Source: Bacillota bacterium
GTDB lineage: Bacteria > Sysuimicrobiota > Sysuimicrobiia > Sysuimicrobiales > Segetimicrobiaceae
Direction: 5' to 3'
Assembly (NCBI GenBank): GCA_021324295.1
Contig: JAJPJJ010000109.1
Span: forward strand, 1-39,233
Length of the DNA stretch: 39,233 bases
Each line of letters starts with the position of its first letter. Position 1 is the stretch's first letter. Both the position numbers and the translations under genes were made by a program. Positions 23,293 to 31,456 of this stretch are shown piece by piece. The notes below the pieces were generated by a model. That model searched no databases. It saw only the letters and a program-made list of their open reading frames with translations, and was not told the DNA's origin.

Positions 23293-23888
23293 CCGGCGTG
23301 GGCTCCCGCAACGGGCACGAGGGCGGTCTGCAGGAGGTACGCGGTCCCAACGGCGCCACCGAGCAGCCCGAGGTACCAGAGCGGTGCGCGGCGCACGATC
23401 GCCGCCACCGAGCAGACGACGATGCCAATCTGGTAGAAGGCCACCGCCAGGGCCAGCCGTTGATAGCGGGCGTCGTACTGCTGCGCGAGAGCCTTGGCTT
23501 CGTCGCGGCGACGCTCGAGCGCCCTCGCGTCGCGCATGATCTGCTCCTGCTCGCGCGCGTACCGCTTCACTTCGGCGTCGTACCGCGCCGCGAGCCGGCG
23601 GGCCGCCGCCGTCGGCTGCAGGTGGAGCGCATCGCGCTGCACCTCAAAGACGTGCCGCTTGATGCCCTTGGCCTGGTAGAAGTTCCACTGGTCGGAGGCC
23701 TGCGTATTCAAGATCTCGGCCTCGTTGAGCTCGGCGAGCGAATGGTGGGCGGACCGGCCGGCGAGGAGGCTGCTCGTCGCCGCGAGCACGGCGAGGACCG
23801 CCGTCGTGACCGCGATCGCGGCGACGAGCCAGTGCCGCGGCTCCTCCGGGGCCTCCAGGCGGGCCTCAACCTCGAAGGCGTCTTCCAT
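23289..23888 (-). CDS. DUF4337 membrane protein
   Basis: 199 residues. One membrane helix near residues 20-43 is followed by a long polar, coiled-coil-like stretch rich in Arg, Glu and Ala (about 90-140), and then two C-terminal hydrophobic segments. The DUF4337 marker ASDQWNFYQAKGIKRH lies near residues 64-79. Function is not established for the family. No clear Shine-Dalgarno precedes the ATG. It lies 60 bases downstream of dacF on the same strand and may be co-transcribed with it. Confidence 0.82.
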   Translation of the reverse strand: MEDAFEVEARLEAPEEPRHWLVAAIAVTTAVLAVLAATSSLLAGRSAHHSLAELNEAEILNTQASDQWNFYQAKGIKRHVFEVQRDALHLQPTAAARRLAARYDAEVKRYAREQEQIMRDARALERRRDEAKALAQQYDARYQRLALAVAFYQIGIVVCSVAAIVRRAPLWYLGLLGGAVGTAYLLQTALVPVAGAHAG

Positions 23889-23948
23889 AGGCAGTACGAC
23901 CGGGGTTCGGGGCGGCCGGGGTCCACTCCTGCGGCCCGCCGGCCGCGA

Positions 23949-25190
23949 TCACCCCTGCGGCGTGTACGTCCCGGTCCAGGATGACCGGTGGCGGTGCAGG
24001 AGACGGCCGATCGTGTAGCGGAGGTAGCCCCACATGCGGCCCGCGAGCCCGGCGCGCTCCACCGTCTCCGCCGCCAGCAGCGGGACGGTGGCGACGACCT
24101 GTCCGTCGCGACGGACCGTCAGCAGGCCGACCCGCTGGCCCCGATGGAACGGCGCCACCGGCCGCACGGTGATCTCCTCGGCGAGCTCCAGCACCGGATG
24201 ACTGTCCCGGGCGGTGAGCAACTGCACGGGATGCGCCGCAGCGAGCGGGAGGCGGCCCGCGGTCCCGCCGTAGATGCGCAGCTCGGCCGGGACGACCTGT
24301 TGCCAGCGGACCGGCACGAGCGCATAGTGCGAGAAGCCCGTCTGGAGCATCCCCTCCGCGAGCTCGGTGCGGTGCCGAAGGGTCGGGGCGCCCATCACCA
24401 CCGCGATCAGGCGCAGATCGCCTTCGCGCGCCGTGGCGGCGATGCTGTACCCCGCCTCGGCGGTGTGGCCCGTCTTCAGCCCGTCGACGCGCGGGTCGCG
24501 GAAGACCAGGTTGTTCCAGTTCGCCTGCCGGATCCCCGCGTAGGTCTCGTACCGCGGGCTGCTGAATCGCACGGCGTCCGGGTACCGCAGCAGGATCTCG
24601 CGGGCGAGCAGGGCGACGTCCCACGCGCTCGTGTACTCGTCCGGGGCGGGCAGGCCATGCGGCGTCGCGTAGTGGGTGTCGTGCATCCCGAGGCGGGCCG
24701 CCGTCGCGTTCATCTCCTGCACGAACCGCGCCGACGATCCGCTCACCGCCTCGGCGAGCGCCTCCGCGGCGTCGTTGCCTGAGGCAACCATCAAGCCGTC
24801 GAGCAACTGGGCGACCGTGACGACGTCCCCGACGTTCAGGAACATGCGGCTGCTCCCGGCCGTGCGGCCGATCCGCCACGCCTGCGCGCTGACCGTCACC
24901 GGCGTCTGCGGGGTGAGCCGGCCGGCGCGGAGCGCCTCCAGCGTGAGGTAGAACGTCATCAACTTGTCGAGGCTCGCGGGGGGCAGGCGGCGGTGCGGGG
25001 CCGCGGATTCGAGCACCCGGCCCGTCGAGACCTCCATGAGCAGGGTGGACGGCGGCCCGAGCGGTCCCGGCGCCGCGGCGCGTGGGGCCGCCGCCCGGGA
25101 CCGACCGGGAACGCGTGGCGCGGCGCCGGAGGGCACCGGCAGCAGGGCGAGACAGACAGCAAGGGAGATCCAGCGAAGCGGCGTCTGCAT
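23949..25190 (-). CDS. D-alanyl-D-alanine carboxypeptidase (DacF/PBP5-like)
   Basis: 413 residues, exported and active on peptidoglycan, trimming the terminal D-Ala of pentapeptides. An N-terminal signal peptide is present (LRWISLAVCLALLPVPSGAA). The serine active-site motifs are complete: Ser73-Leu-Asp-Lys76, Ser137-Gly-Asn139 and Lys239-Thr-Gly241. The C-terminal beta-rich PBP5 domain follows from about residue 300, and a hydrophobic and basic tail (MWGYLRYTIGRLLHRH) suits membrane attachment. GAGGTAGGAG lies right before the ATG. S11-family genes of this type are common next to envelope genes. Confidence 0.94.
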   Translation of the reverse strand: MQTPLRWISLAVCLALLPVPSGAAPRVPGRSRAAAPRAAAPGPLGPPSTLLMEVSTGRVLESAAPHRRLPPASLDKLMTFYLTLEALRAGRLTPQTPVTVSAQAWRIGRTAGSSRMFLNVGDVVTVAQLLDGLMVASGNDAAEALAEAVSGSSARFVQEMNATAARLGMHDTHYATPHGLPAPDEYTSAWDVALLAREILLRYPDAVRFSSPRYETYAGIRQANWNNLVFRDPRVDGLKTGHTAEAGYSIAATAREGDLRLIAVVMGAPTLRHRTELAEGMLQTGFSHYALVPVRWQQVVPAELRIYGGTAGRLPLAAAHPVQLLTARDSHPVLELAEEITVRPVAPFHRGQRVGLLTVRRDGQVVATVPLLAAETVERAGLAGRMWGYLRYTIGRLLHRHRSSWTGTYTPQG

Positions 25191-25259
25191 GCTCCTACCT
25201 CGCAGCGTTGGTCCGTATCCTGGTGCGTCCTCGTTACTGCCGCTGATCGGTGCAGCGTC

Positions 25260-26357
25260 CTATGCCGTGTGCATCTCCAGGATGGTCCGCAGGCCGTCCC
25301 CCCGGTCGAGCGCGGCGACCGCCTCGTTGACGCGCTCCAGGGGCAGCGCCGCGGTGACGAGCTCGTCGAGCATGAGGCGCCCGGCGTGGTAGAGCGCGAG
25401 GAGCCGGGGGATGTCGTGGCGCAGGCGCGCCGACCCGTAGAAGCAGGCCCGCAGCGTCTTCTCGTTCAGGATGAACGCCGGCCCCGGGAGGGCGAGCTCC
25501 TCCCGGGCGGGCGGCAGGCCCACGGCCACCGCGGTCCCGCCGCGCGCCAGGCAATCGACGGCCTGCCGGACGGTGGCCGCCCGTCCGATCACCTCGAAGG
25601 CGTAGTCGGCCCCTCCCTGGGTGAGGTCCTGGATCGCCTTGACGGGATCGTCGCGCCGGGCGTTGACGGTGTGGGTGGCGCCGAACCGCCGGGCGGCGTC
25701 GAGCCGGTGCTCCAGCATGTCCACGCCCACGATCGTCACCGCGCCTGCGATTCGGGCACCCTGGACGACGTTCAGGCCCACGCCGCCCAGCCCGAACACG
25801 GCGACGGTGCTGCCGGGGGTCACCTGCGCGGTGTTCAGGACCGCTCCCACCCCGGTCGTGACCGCGCATCCCAGGAGCGCACAGACGGCGAACGGCAGAT
25901 CCCGCTCGACCCGCAGCACGCCGGACTCGGGGACGACCGCCCGCTCGGCCCAGGAGGAGACGCACGTGAAGTGGTGGAGGTCCTCTCCCCGCGCGTGGAG
26001 CCGCGACGTGCCGTCCGGCATCCGGCCCCGCACGCGCAGCCGCATCTCGCAGAGGTGCGGCCGCCCGGCGGCACAGTACCGGCAGCGACCGCACGCCGGC
26101 GCGAACAACAGGACGACGTGATCCCCCGGCTGCACCGACTGCACGCCCGCGCCGACCGCCTCGACGATGCCCGCGGCCTCGTGCCCCAGGACGACGGGCA
26201 GCGGCATGACGAGGTCGCCCTTGATATAGTGGAGATCGCTGTGGCAGACGCCGGTCGCGGCGATCCGCACCAGCACCTCGCCCTGCCGTGGGGGATCGAG
26301 CTCGACCTCCTCGACCGCGAGCGGCTGACCGACCTCGTACAGCACGGCGGCGCGCAT
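25260..26357 (-). CDS. Zinc-dependent alcohol dehydrogenase (medium-chain MDR)
   Basis: 365 residues. Catalytic zinc ligands are Cys38 in GVCHSD, His59-Glu60 in LGHEAAG and Cys164. The structural zinc site is Cys89, Cys92, Cys95 and Cys103 in the CGRCRYC lobe. The NAD(P)-binding turn is GLGGVG at 189-194. The closest recognised group is the class III-like/NDMA-dependent type of alcohol dehydrogenase, which oxidises alcohols or formaldehyde adducts; the substrate is not determined. It lies 45 bases after the Ada gene on the same strand. Confidence 0.92.
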   Translation of the reverse strand: MRAAVLYEVGQPLAVEEVELDPPRQGEVLVRIAATGVCHSDLHYIKGDLVMPLPVVLGHEAAGIVEAVGAGVQSVQPGDHVVLLFAPACGRCRYCAAGRPHLCEMRLRVRGRMPDGTSRLHARGEDLHHFTCVSSWAERAVVPESGVLRVERDLPFAVCALLGCAVTTGVGAVLNTAQVTPGSTVAVFGLGGVGLNVVQGARIAGAVTIVGVDMLEHRLDAARRFGATHTVNARRDDPVKAIQDLTQGGADYAFEVIGRAATVRQAVDCLARGGTAVAVGLPPAREELALPGPAFILNEKTLRACFYGSARLRHDIPRLLALYHAGRLMLDELVTAALPLERVNEAVAALDRGDGLRTILEMHTA

Positions 26358-26402
26358 CGGCGAAGGCTTTCCCCCCGGCGCGCGGAGAATCCTCTCGACC
26401 CC

Positions 26403-27512
26403 CTACGGGGGAGCCCCTTCCCGCGCGAGGAGGGCGCGCTTGCGGTCCAGGCCCCAGCGGTAGCCGCCCAGGCCGCCATCGCCCCGGACGACGCGGTGGC
26501 AGGGGATCACGAGCGCGACGGGGTTGGCGGCGCACGCCCTCGCCACGGCCCGCGCGGCCGCCGGCCGGCCCAGGGCGCGCGCAACCTCCCCGTACGATCG
26601 CGTGGCGCCGTAGGGAATCGCGCGCAGCGCCTCCCACACCTGCCGCTGGAACGCGGTCGCCTGGATGTCCAGCGGCAGCGCCAGACGGGGAGCCTGCCCG
26701 TGCAGGTAACGCATCAGCGCCGCGACCCAGCGCCCGAGCCCCTCGTCGTCCCTGCGCACCTCGGCCGACGGGTACTCCGCCCGCAGCGCGGCTTCGAGGG
26801 GCGGGTCCGCGTCGCCGAGGCTGACGGCGCACAGACCCCGCTCGGTCGCCGCGACGAGCAGCCGCCCGAGGGGGGAGGCGGTGATCGTGTAGGCGATCCG
26901 CATCCCTCGCCCGCCTCGCCGGTAGGCGCCCGGCGTCATCCCCAGATGCCTGGGCGCGCGCTCGTACAAGCGGCTGCTCGAGCCGAAGCCGGCGTCGTAG
27001 AGGGCACGCGTCACCGCCTCCTGGGCGCGCAGCCGCGCCCGGAGCAGGTTCAGCCGGCAGGCATCGGCGTACCCGCGCGGGGTGATCCCCAGCAGGCGCA
27101 CGAAGAGGCGGCGCAGCGCGCGGGGGGTACGGCCCGCGTGGTCCGCGACCGCCGCCAAGCTCAGCGGCCCGTCCAGGTGCGCCTCGATATACCGGCAGGC
27201 CCGCTCGACCACCGCGGCCCGCGGATCCCCCACCTCGCGCGGCCGGCATCGCCGGCACGGCCGGAATCCGGCCCGCTCCGCGTCCGCGGGTCGCCGGAAG
27301 AACACGACCTGTGCCCGGCGCGGCCGCCGGGCCGGGCACGACGGCCGGCAGTACACGCCCGTCGAGCGAACGCCGAAGACAAAGGCTCCGTCGGCGCGGG
27401 CGTCGCGGGTCAGCACCGCGCGCCACCGCAGGTCCTCCCTCCCGTCCCGCACCTTGAGCGCCGGCTGGGGAGCCGCCCGCGCCTCGCTCGTGAGCATCTG
27501 CGCCGTCTCCAT
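26403..27512 (-). CDS. ada: Bifunctional Ada: methyl-phosphotriester sensor and O6-methylguanine-DNA methyltransferase
   Basis: 369 residues with the full Ada order. An N-terminal zinc site, Cys55, Cys59, Cys86 and Cys89, takes methyl groups from DNA phosphotriesters. An AraC-type helix-turn-helix spans roughly residues 100-200. A C-terminal Ogt domain carries acceptor Cys338 in IPCHRVV. Methylation of the N-terminal Cys turns such proteins into activators of their own operon. The ATG at 27512 has GAGGGGTGA eight bases upstream; a GTG nine bases earlier is possible. The alcohol dehydrogenase downstream may belong to the same adaptive response, for instance in aldehyde detoxification. Confidence 0.95.
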   Translation of the reverse strand: METAQMLTSEARAAPQPALKVRDGREDLRWRAVLTRDARADGAFVFGVRSTGVYCRPSCPARRPRRAQVVFFRRPADAERAGFRPCRRCRPREVGDPRAAVVERACRYIEAHLDGPLSLAAVADHAGRTPRALRRLFVRLLGITPRGYADACRLNLLRARLRAQEAVTRALYDAGFGSSSRLYERAPRHLGMTPGAYRRGGRGMRIAYTITASPLGRLLVAATERGLCAVSLGDADPPLEAALRAEYPSAEVRRDDEGLGRWVAALMRYLHGQAPRLALPLDIQATAFQRQVWEALRAIPYGATRSYGEVARALGRPAAARAVARACAANPVALVIPCHRVVRGDGGLGGYRWGLDRKRALLAREGAPP

Positions 27513-28032
27513 GGCCGTCACCCCTCGCTCATCCTAGAGGGGCGGCGGCCCTGGGTCTATCCGGTTTGGGCCCTCAAACCCGTACCGCAGCTTGGCCCCG
27601 CGCCCCGCGCACCGCACGATCGCCGCGGAGCCGGATCAGGTCACCGCGACGAACGGAACCTCGGCGCTGGCGCTCACGGTAAACCGGTCCGCATGCCCTG
27701 GATGCCACGCGCCGGCACCCCACCACAAGGTCCCGCGCCTGCGCGTTCGCGATCGCCGGGCCGATGCCCTGCGGCGGGCTCTTCGAGGCGGAGCCGCGCG
27801 GATCGCCATCCCGCCGGCGCCACCGGTGCGCCACGTCCGCCCCCATCCAGGACGGCAGGCGCATGGCGGCCGCGGCCCACCCGGCGCGCGGACGACAGCC
27901 GACGGTCGGATCGGCCTGGGACCCGCTCTCGGAGCACGCGCGGCCCGCCGGGCACGGGAGGACCCCGCCCCCGACGGGTGAAATGAACCACGAGATCGGC
28001 AAGGCGCGCTGGTCCGCGAGGGGATGAGGCGT
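27513..28032. other. Gene-free region of 520 bases
   Basis: Several long frames are open on both strands because of GC richness, but none shows a recognisable domain, a consistent ribosome site or protein-like composition. A six-base hairpin (GGTTTG with CAAACC) lies near 27570-27590. A 14-codon frame starting at 27973 and ending next to the downstream start is too short and poorly preceded to call. This looks like decayed or regulatory DNA between the divergent ada and secreted-protein genes. Confidence 0.45.
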
Positions 28033-28644
28033 ATGCACCGCGATGGCACGGGCACCGTTGCACGGCTGCTGGCCGGGGTTGCGGTCGCCGTGGCGCTCGC
28101 GACCGCCTGGCCGGCGACGCCCACCGCGGGCCAGGTCGTGAGCCTCCGGACGGTGCGCGACCCGGCGAATCGCTTCACGATCGACGTGCCGGTGACTTGG
28201 CGTATCCAGACCTCGATGACCAAGGACCCGACCCTGTCGGCCAGGTCGCCGACGCCTGGGGGCCAGCTTCCGGACAGCATCGACGTGATCCTCCGGGATA
28301 CGATCGTGCCGCTCTCCCCGGCGGCCTGCGTCCACGAGGCCGAGCAGGTGATGCGGTTTGCGATCCACTCGTGGACCGACCTCGCGCAGGGGCCGCAGAC
28401 GATCGGCACCCTGCCGGGCTACAGCCGCGTCTACACCTGGCGGTCCAGCACGGGCGATCCGCGCCGCAGCGTCCAGGTCTGCGTCACCCAGGGTCGGCGC
28501 GCGTTCATGCTGATCGGCACGACCGAGGACACGCCACCGCGGGTCAGCGCAGGCATGCCGGTGCTGATGCGGATCATCGCGACGTTCCATCCCAACCCCG
28601 CGGCCGCCCCGTCCGCGACCGTGCGCAGCTCGGAGGAGCGGTAG
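28033..28644 (+). CDS. Exported protein of unknown function
   Basis: 203 residues. The N-terminal signal sequence (LLAGVAVAVALATAWPA) likely ends near residue 34. The rest is soluble, with a DPANRFTIDVPVTW segment that resembles the opening of PsbP/DcrB-like secreted domains, and two cysteines that could pair. The ATG at 28033 has GAGGGG nine bases upstream; the ATG at 28024 touches that site and is less likely. The gene is convergent with the TVP38 gene. No function is assigned. Confidence 0.75.
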   Translation: MHRDGTGTVARLLAGVAVAVALATAWPATPTAGQVVSLRTVRDPANRFTIDVPVTWRIQTSMTKDPTLSARSPTPGGQLPDSIDVILRDTIVPLSPAACVHEAEQVMRFAIHSWTDLAQGPQTIGTLPGYSRVYTWRSSTGDPRRSVQVCVTQGRRAFMLIGTTEDTPPRVSAGMPVLMRIIATFHPNPAAAPSATVRSSEER

Positions 28645-28650
28645 GCCGCG

Positions 28651-28672
28651 GCGGCACCGCTAGCGGTGCCGC
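28651..28672. terminator. Perfect 22-base palindrome between convergent genes
   Basis: GGCACCGCTAGCGGTGCC, extended by two paired bases on each side, is a complete palindrome lying over the stop codon of the TVP38 gene and just after the exported-protein gene. There is no T run, so it is a candidate bidirectional transcript end or stability hairpin rather than a standard intrinsic terminator. Confidence 0.5.
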
Positions 28673-29418
28673 GGCGGCCGGCGGCGGGCCAGCAGCCAGT
28701 GGATCAGAAGGCCCGCGACGGCCAGGAGGGCCAGGCCGCCCACCGACCACGGCAGAACCCCCCGCGCCTGCACCGCGCCAACCCCGATCGCGACCGATGC
28801 GACGGTCCACGGCACGAGCGCAACCCCGGTGGTCCACAGGTACGTCCTCCAGGACAGCGGCGTGACCCCGAGCGCGAAGTTGACGATGCTGAACGGGAAC
28901 ACCGGGACGAAGCGCACGAGGACGGCGACCTGCCACCCGGACCGGCGGACCAGTGCGTCGACCCAGGCGACGTGCCCTGGGAGGTGGCGCTCGACGACAG
29001 GGCGGCCGAGCGCGCGCGCGATGCCGAACCCGATCATCGCGCTCGCCATGCTCCCGATCCACTGCACGAGCGAGCCTCCCCAGAGCCCGAACGCGGCTCC
29101 GTTGGCCGCGGCGAGGAGCTCGGCCGGAAACGGCACGAGGGTATGGGCGATCATCAGGAGGATCGAGGCCAGCGGCGCCCACGGGCCCCACCGGTCGATC
29201 AGCATATCGAGCTGATCCCGGAGCTCGCCGGAATTCATGCGCCAGATGGTGAGGCGGACGAGGCGGCGGACATCGGGGATCAACCACGCCGCGGCCAGCG
29301 CTGCCGCGACGGCTCCCCAGATCACGATGTGCACGATCGGCCGCTCGAGCGGCGCGGTGGGAGATGGCGCGCGGCGGCGGGCGCCCCTCTCCCGGGGGCC
29401 CGGCGCGTCGCCGGCCAT
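28660..29418 (-). CDS. TVP38/TMEM64 (DedA-like) family membrane protein
   Basis: 252 residues with about six hydrophobic segments. The family core is clear: FPAELLAAANGAAFG near residues 98-112, a glycine-rich helix, a VLVRFVPVFPFSIVNFALG segment and a later PWTVASVAIGVG segment. These proteins of the VTT/DedA group act in the membrane and are linked to lipid or undecaprenyl-phosphate transport. The start ATG has only a weak ribosome site. The rhodanese-like gene ends 34 bases upstream on the same strand; such pairs are frequent in bacteria. Confidence 0.9.
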   Translation of the reverse strand: MAGDAPGPRERGARRRAPSPTAPLERPIVHIVIWGAVAAALAAAWLIPDVRRLVRLTIWRMNSGELRDQLDMLIDRWGPWAPLASILLMIAHTLVPFPAELLAAANGAAFGLWGGSLVQWIGSMASAMIGFGIARALGRPVVERHLPGHVAWVDALVRRSGWQVAVLVRFVPVFPFSIVNFALGVTPLSWRTYLWTTGVALVPWTVASVAIGVGAVQARGVLPWSVGGLALLAVAGLLIHWLLARRRPPRHR

Positions 29419-29452
29419 AGACGCCCCCGCGGAGGGGCCAGCGCGAGCGCCG

Positions 29453-29890
29453 CTAGCCGTGGCCGGAGTAGTGCCGCGCGGTGGTGGCGCGCACCCGCGG
29501 CGCCTCCCTCGGCTGCTTCTTGGGCTCCGTCGGATAGCCGAGCCCCTGCCACCGGCGCCACCCGCCGAGCAGTGCCTTCGCCTGGTAGCCCTTCTCACGC
29601 AGCGCGAGCGCCGCGCGCGCGCTCGTCGCCTCATCGGGCGAACTGCAGTAGGTGACGACCAACCGATCGCGATGCAGTTCCTCGTGGCGCGCCGCGAGCT
29701 CGTCGGCCGGGATGCGCGCCGCGCCGGCGATCTGCCGCCGGCTCCGGGCCCACGATGGCTGGAGGCGGACGTCCACCAGCAGGGGAGGACGGGACTCCCT
29801 CAGGAGCTCGAGCACCTCACCGGGGCCGATCCGCGTGCTCCCCTTGTCCTCGCTTCTCGGGGGGCGCTCCTCGCGCAGAGGCGTGCGCAT
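29453..29890 (-). CDS. Rhodanese-like sulfurtransferase domain protein
   Basis: 145 residues, one rhodanese domain. The N-terminal part contains PPLLVDVRLQPSW, the active-site Cys82 sits in VVTYCSSPDEATS, and KALLGGWRRWQGLGYP closes the domain. It lacks a signal peptide, so it should be cytoplasmic, passing sulfur from persulfide donors or sensing. The last 20 residues are a basic tail. No strong Shine-Dalgarno is seen before the ATG. Same strand as the TVP38 gene. Confidence 0.88.
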   Translation of the reverse strand: MRTPLREERPPRSEDKGSTRIGPGEVLELLRESRPPLLVDVRLQPSWARSRRQIAGAARIPADELAARHEELHRDRLVVTYCSSPDEATSARAALALREKGYQAKALLGGWRRWQGLGYPTEPKKQPREAPRVRATTARHYSGHG

Positions 29891-29959
29891 CTGTCCAGAC
29901 CCGTGGCGGATCGCTGTCGTCTACATTAATTTACCCCGCCCCGCCTTGCCGCCCCGTGG

Positions 29960-29987
29960 TTAGCAGGCGTGGTGAGCCGGTGATAAT
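29960..29987 (+). promoter_or_regulatory. Candidate promoter of the DUF3048 gene
   Basis: TTAGCA (29960-29965), a 16-base spacer, then GATAAT (29982-29987), giving a leader of about 40 bases. The -10 is good, the -35 moderate. Confidence 0.4.
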
Positions 29988-30032
29988 AGGTTACGGCGCC
30001 CACCGCGCCGGTCGTCCGCGAGCCCGCACACG

Positions 30033-31211
30033 ATGAGAACAAGCATCCAGGCAGGCGTCCGCGCCTGCGTCGCCCTTGCGATCGTCTTCGGGATCGGCCT
30101 GCTCTTCTGGAGGGCCCCCATCCTCGGGCCGGAGACGCATGTGCCCGGCGCCCCCTCCCCGGGGCAGCCGCCGGCCAGGCGGCTCCCGGCCCCGCAGCCG
30201 CCCCGGGTCGCGTCGCCGCGGCTCGATGATCCGATCGACGGAGAGCCTGTCCCACCGGAGCTACGCGGCCGGCGCCCGGTCGCGGTCGTCGTCGACAACC
30301 ATCCCCAGGCGCGGCCCCAGTGGGGGCTGTCGCGCGCCTCCCGCGTGTACGAGGCGCTGACGGAAGGCGGCATCACGCGCTACCTGGCGGTGTTCAGCCG
30401 GGCAGACGCCGACCGCGTGGGGCCGGTCCGGTCGATCCGCACCCAGTTCCTCGATTACGCGTTGGAGCTCGATGCCGCCCTGGCGCACGTCGGCGGCAAC
30501 GAGGACGCCCTCGCCCTCATCCCGCGGCTCCACGTCAAGGACCTCAACGAGTTTCGCTACGCAAGCCCCTATCGCCGGATCCCGGCGCGCGGCGTCGCGT
30601 TCGAGCACACCATGTTCGCGTCCACGGCAGCGCTGCGGGGAGTCGTTGAGCAGATGGGCTGGGGCGAGGACCCGCCCGCCGGCAGCCCGCCCTGGAAGGC
30701 GGACGCCCCGCCGGACGGGCGGCCGGCGGGCCAGCAGGTCACCATCGACTTCTCCGAACCGCAGTATCGGGTCTCCTGGATCTACCGGAGGGGACCCAAC
30801 CTGTACGAGCGCCGCCTGGCCGGGGCTCCGGACAGGGACGCCGCGACGGGGAATGCGATCGTCGCGAAATCCATCGCGATCGTCGTGGTCCCGCGGGTGC
30901 ACGGCCGGACCCCCATCGGGGAGGACACGTGGACGTTCTTCGATGTCGGGGCTGGAGCGGCCTGGGTCGTGCAGGACGGAACCGTAACCCCCGGGACCTG
31001 GCGAAAGGCCTCCCGGGCGGCGCGCCTGCGCTTCTTCGACCGGGCCGGCACCGAGATCGCCCTCGACCGGGGGCCCCAGTGGGTGGAGGTCATCCCCCCC
31101 GAGGTCGTGCCGGTGTTCCGGCAGCGCGGCAGCGCGCCGCCGGTGGACAGCGGGAGGCGAAGCTACTACAATGGGAGCGACATGGAGGTGGGACTCCTCA
31201 GGACTGGCTGA
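30033..31211 (+). CDS. DUF3048 domain-containing envelope protein (YerB-like)
   Basis: 392 residues. An N-terminal membrane anchor or signal (ACVALAIVFGIGLLFW) is followed by a Pro-rich linker to about residue 65. The DUF3048 core begins at RRPVAVVVDNHPQARPQWGL, with VYEALTEGGITRYLAVF, GPVRSIRTQF and AHVGGNEDAL, all typical of the family, and a C-terminal DUF3048 half with GQQVTIDFS. B. subtilis YerB is a lipoprotein of this kind with no settled function; no lipobox Cys is obvious here. No clear Shine-Dalgarno precedes the ATG. Confidence 0.9.
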   Translation: MRTSIQAGVRACVALAIVFGIGLLFWRAPILGPETHVPGAPSPGQPPARRLPAPQPPRVASPRLDDPIDGEPVPPELRGRRPVAVVVDNHPQARPQWGLSRASRVYEALTEGGITRYLAVFSRADADRVGPVRSIRTQFLDYALELDAALAHVGGNEDALALIPRLHVKDLNEFRYASPYRRIPARGVAFEHTMFASTAALRGVVEQMGWGEDPPAGSPPWKADAPPDGRPAGQQVTIDFSEPQYRVSWIYRRGPNLYERRLAGAPDRDAATGNAIVAKSIAIVVVPRVHGRTPIGEDTWTFFDVGAGAAWVVQDGTVTPGTWRKASRAARLRFFDRAGTEIALDRGPQWVEVIPPEVVPVFRQRGSAPPVDSGRRSYYNGSDMEVGLLRTG

Positions 31212-31456
31212 AGGGCGCGGTGAAGCTCCGCGAGGTACCCCCCTCGAGCGCCACGCGCATCGATCGCAAGCCCCTGACAGGCGCCCCTACGTGTCCGACT
31301 CCGAGGCCATCAAGGGCATAGAGACCTATCGACAGGCCATTCCACGATCACAGCACGCCGGCGCCGCGGGCCTGGCGCGAAGCGCCACGCGCGCTTCGGG
31401 CATGCCGGACGGGGCCGGCGGACGGCGGATACGGCGCCGCTCACGGGGGGAGCGCG
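31212..31456. other. Intergenic region before the glycosidase gene
   Basis: 245 bases with a small hairpin, TGGCGCGAAGCGCCA, near 31373. No convincing promoter, terminator or gene is seen. Confidence 0.4.

Noticed and set aside
27592-27981. Overlapping open frames on both strands between ada and the exported-protein gene
   Set aside because: None has a domain, consistent start signal or codon pattern like the neighbours; judged gene-free.
27973-28027. Short frame ending beside the exported-protein start, as a possible leader peptide
   Set aside because: The ribosome site is weak and nothing in the peptide suggests regulation.
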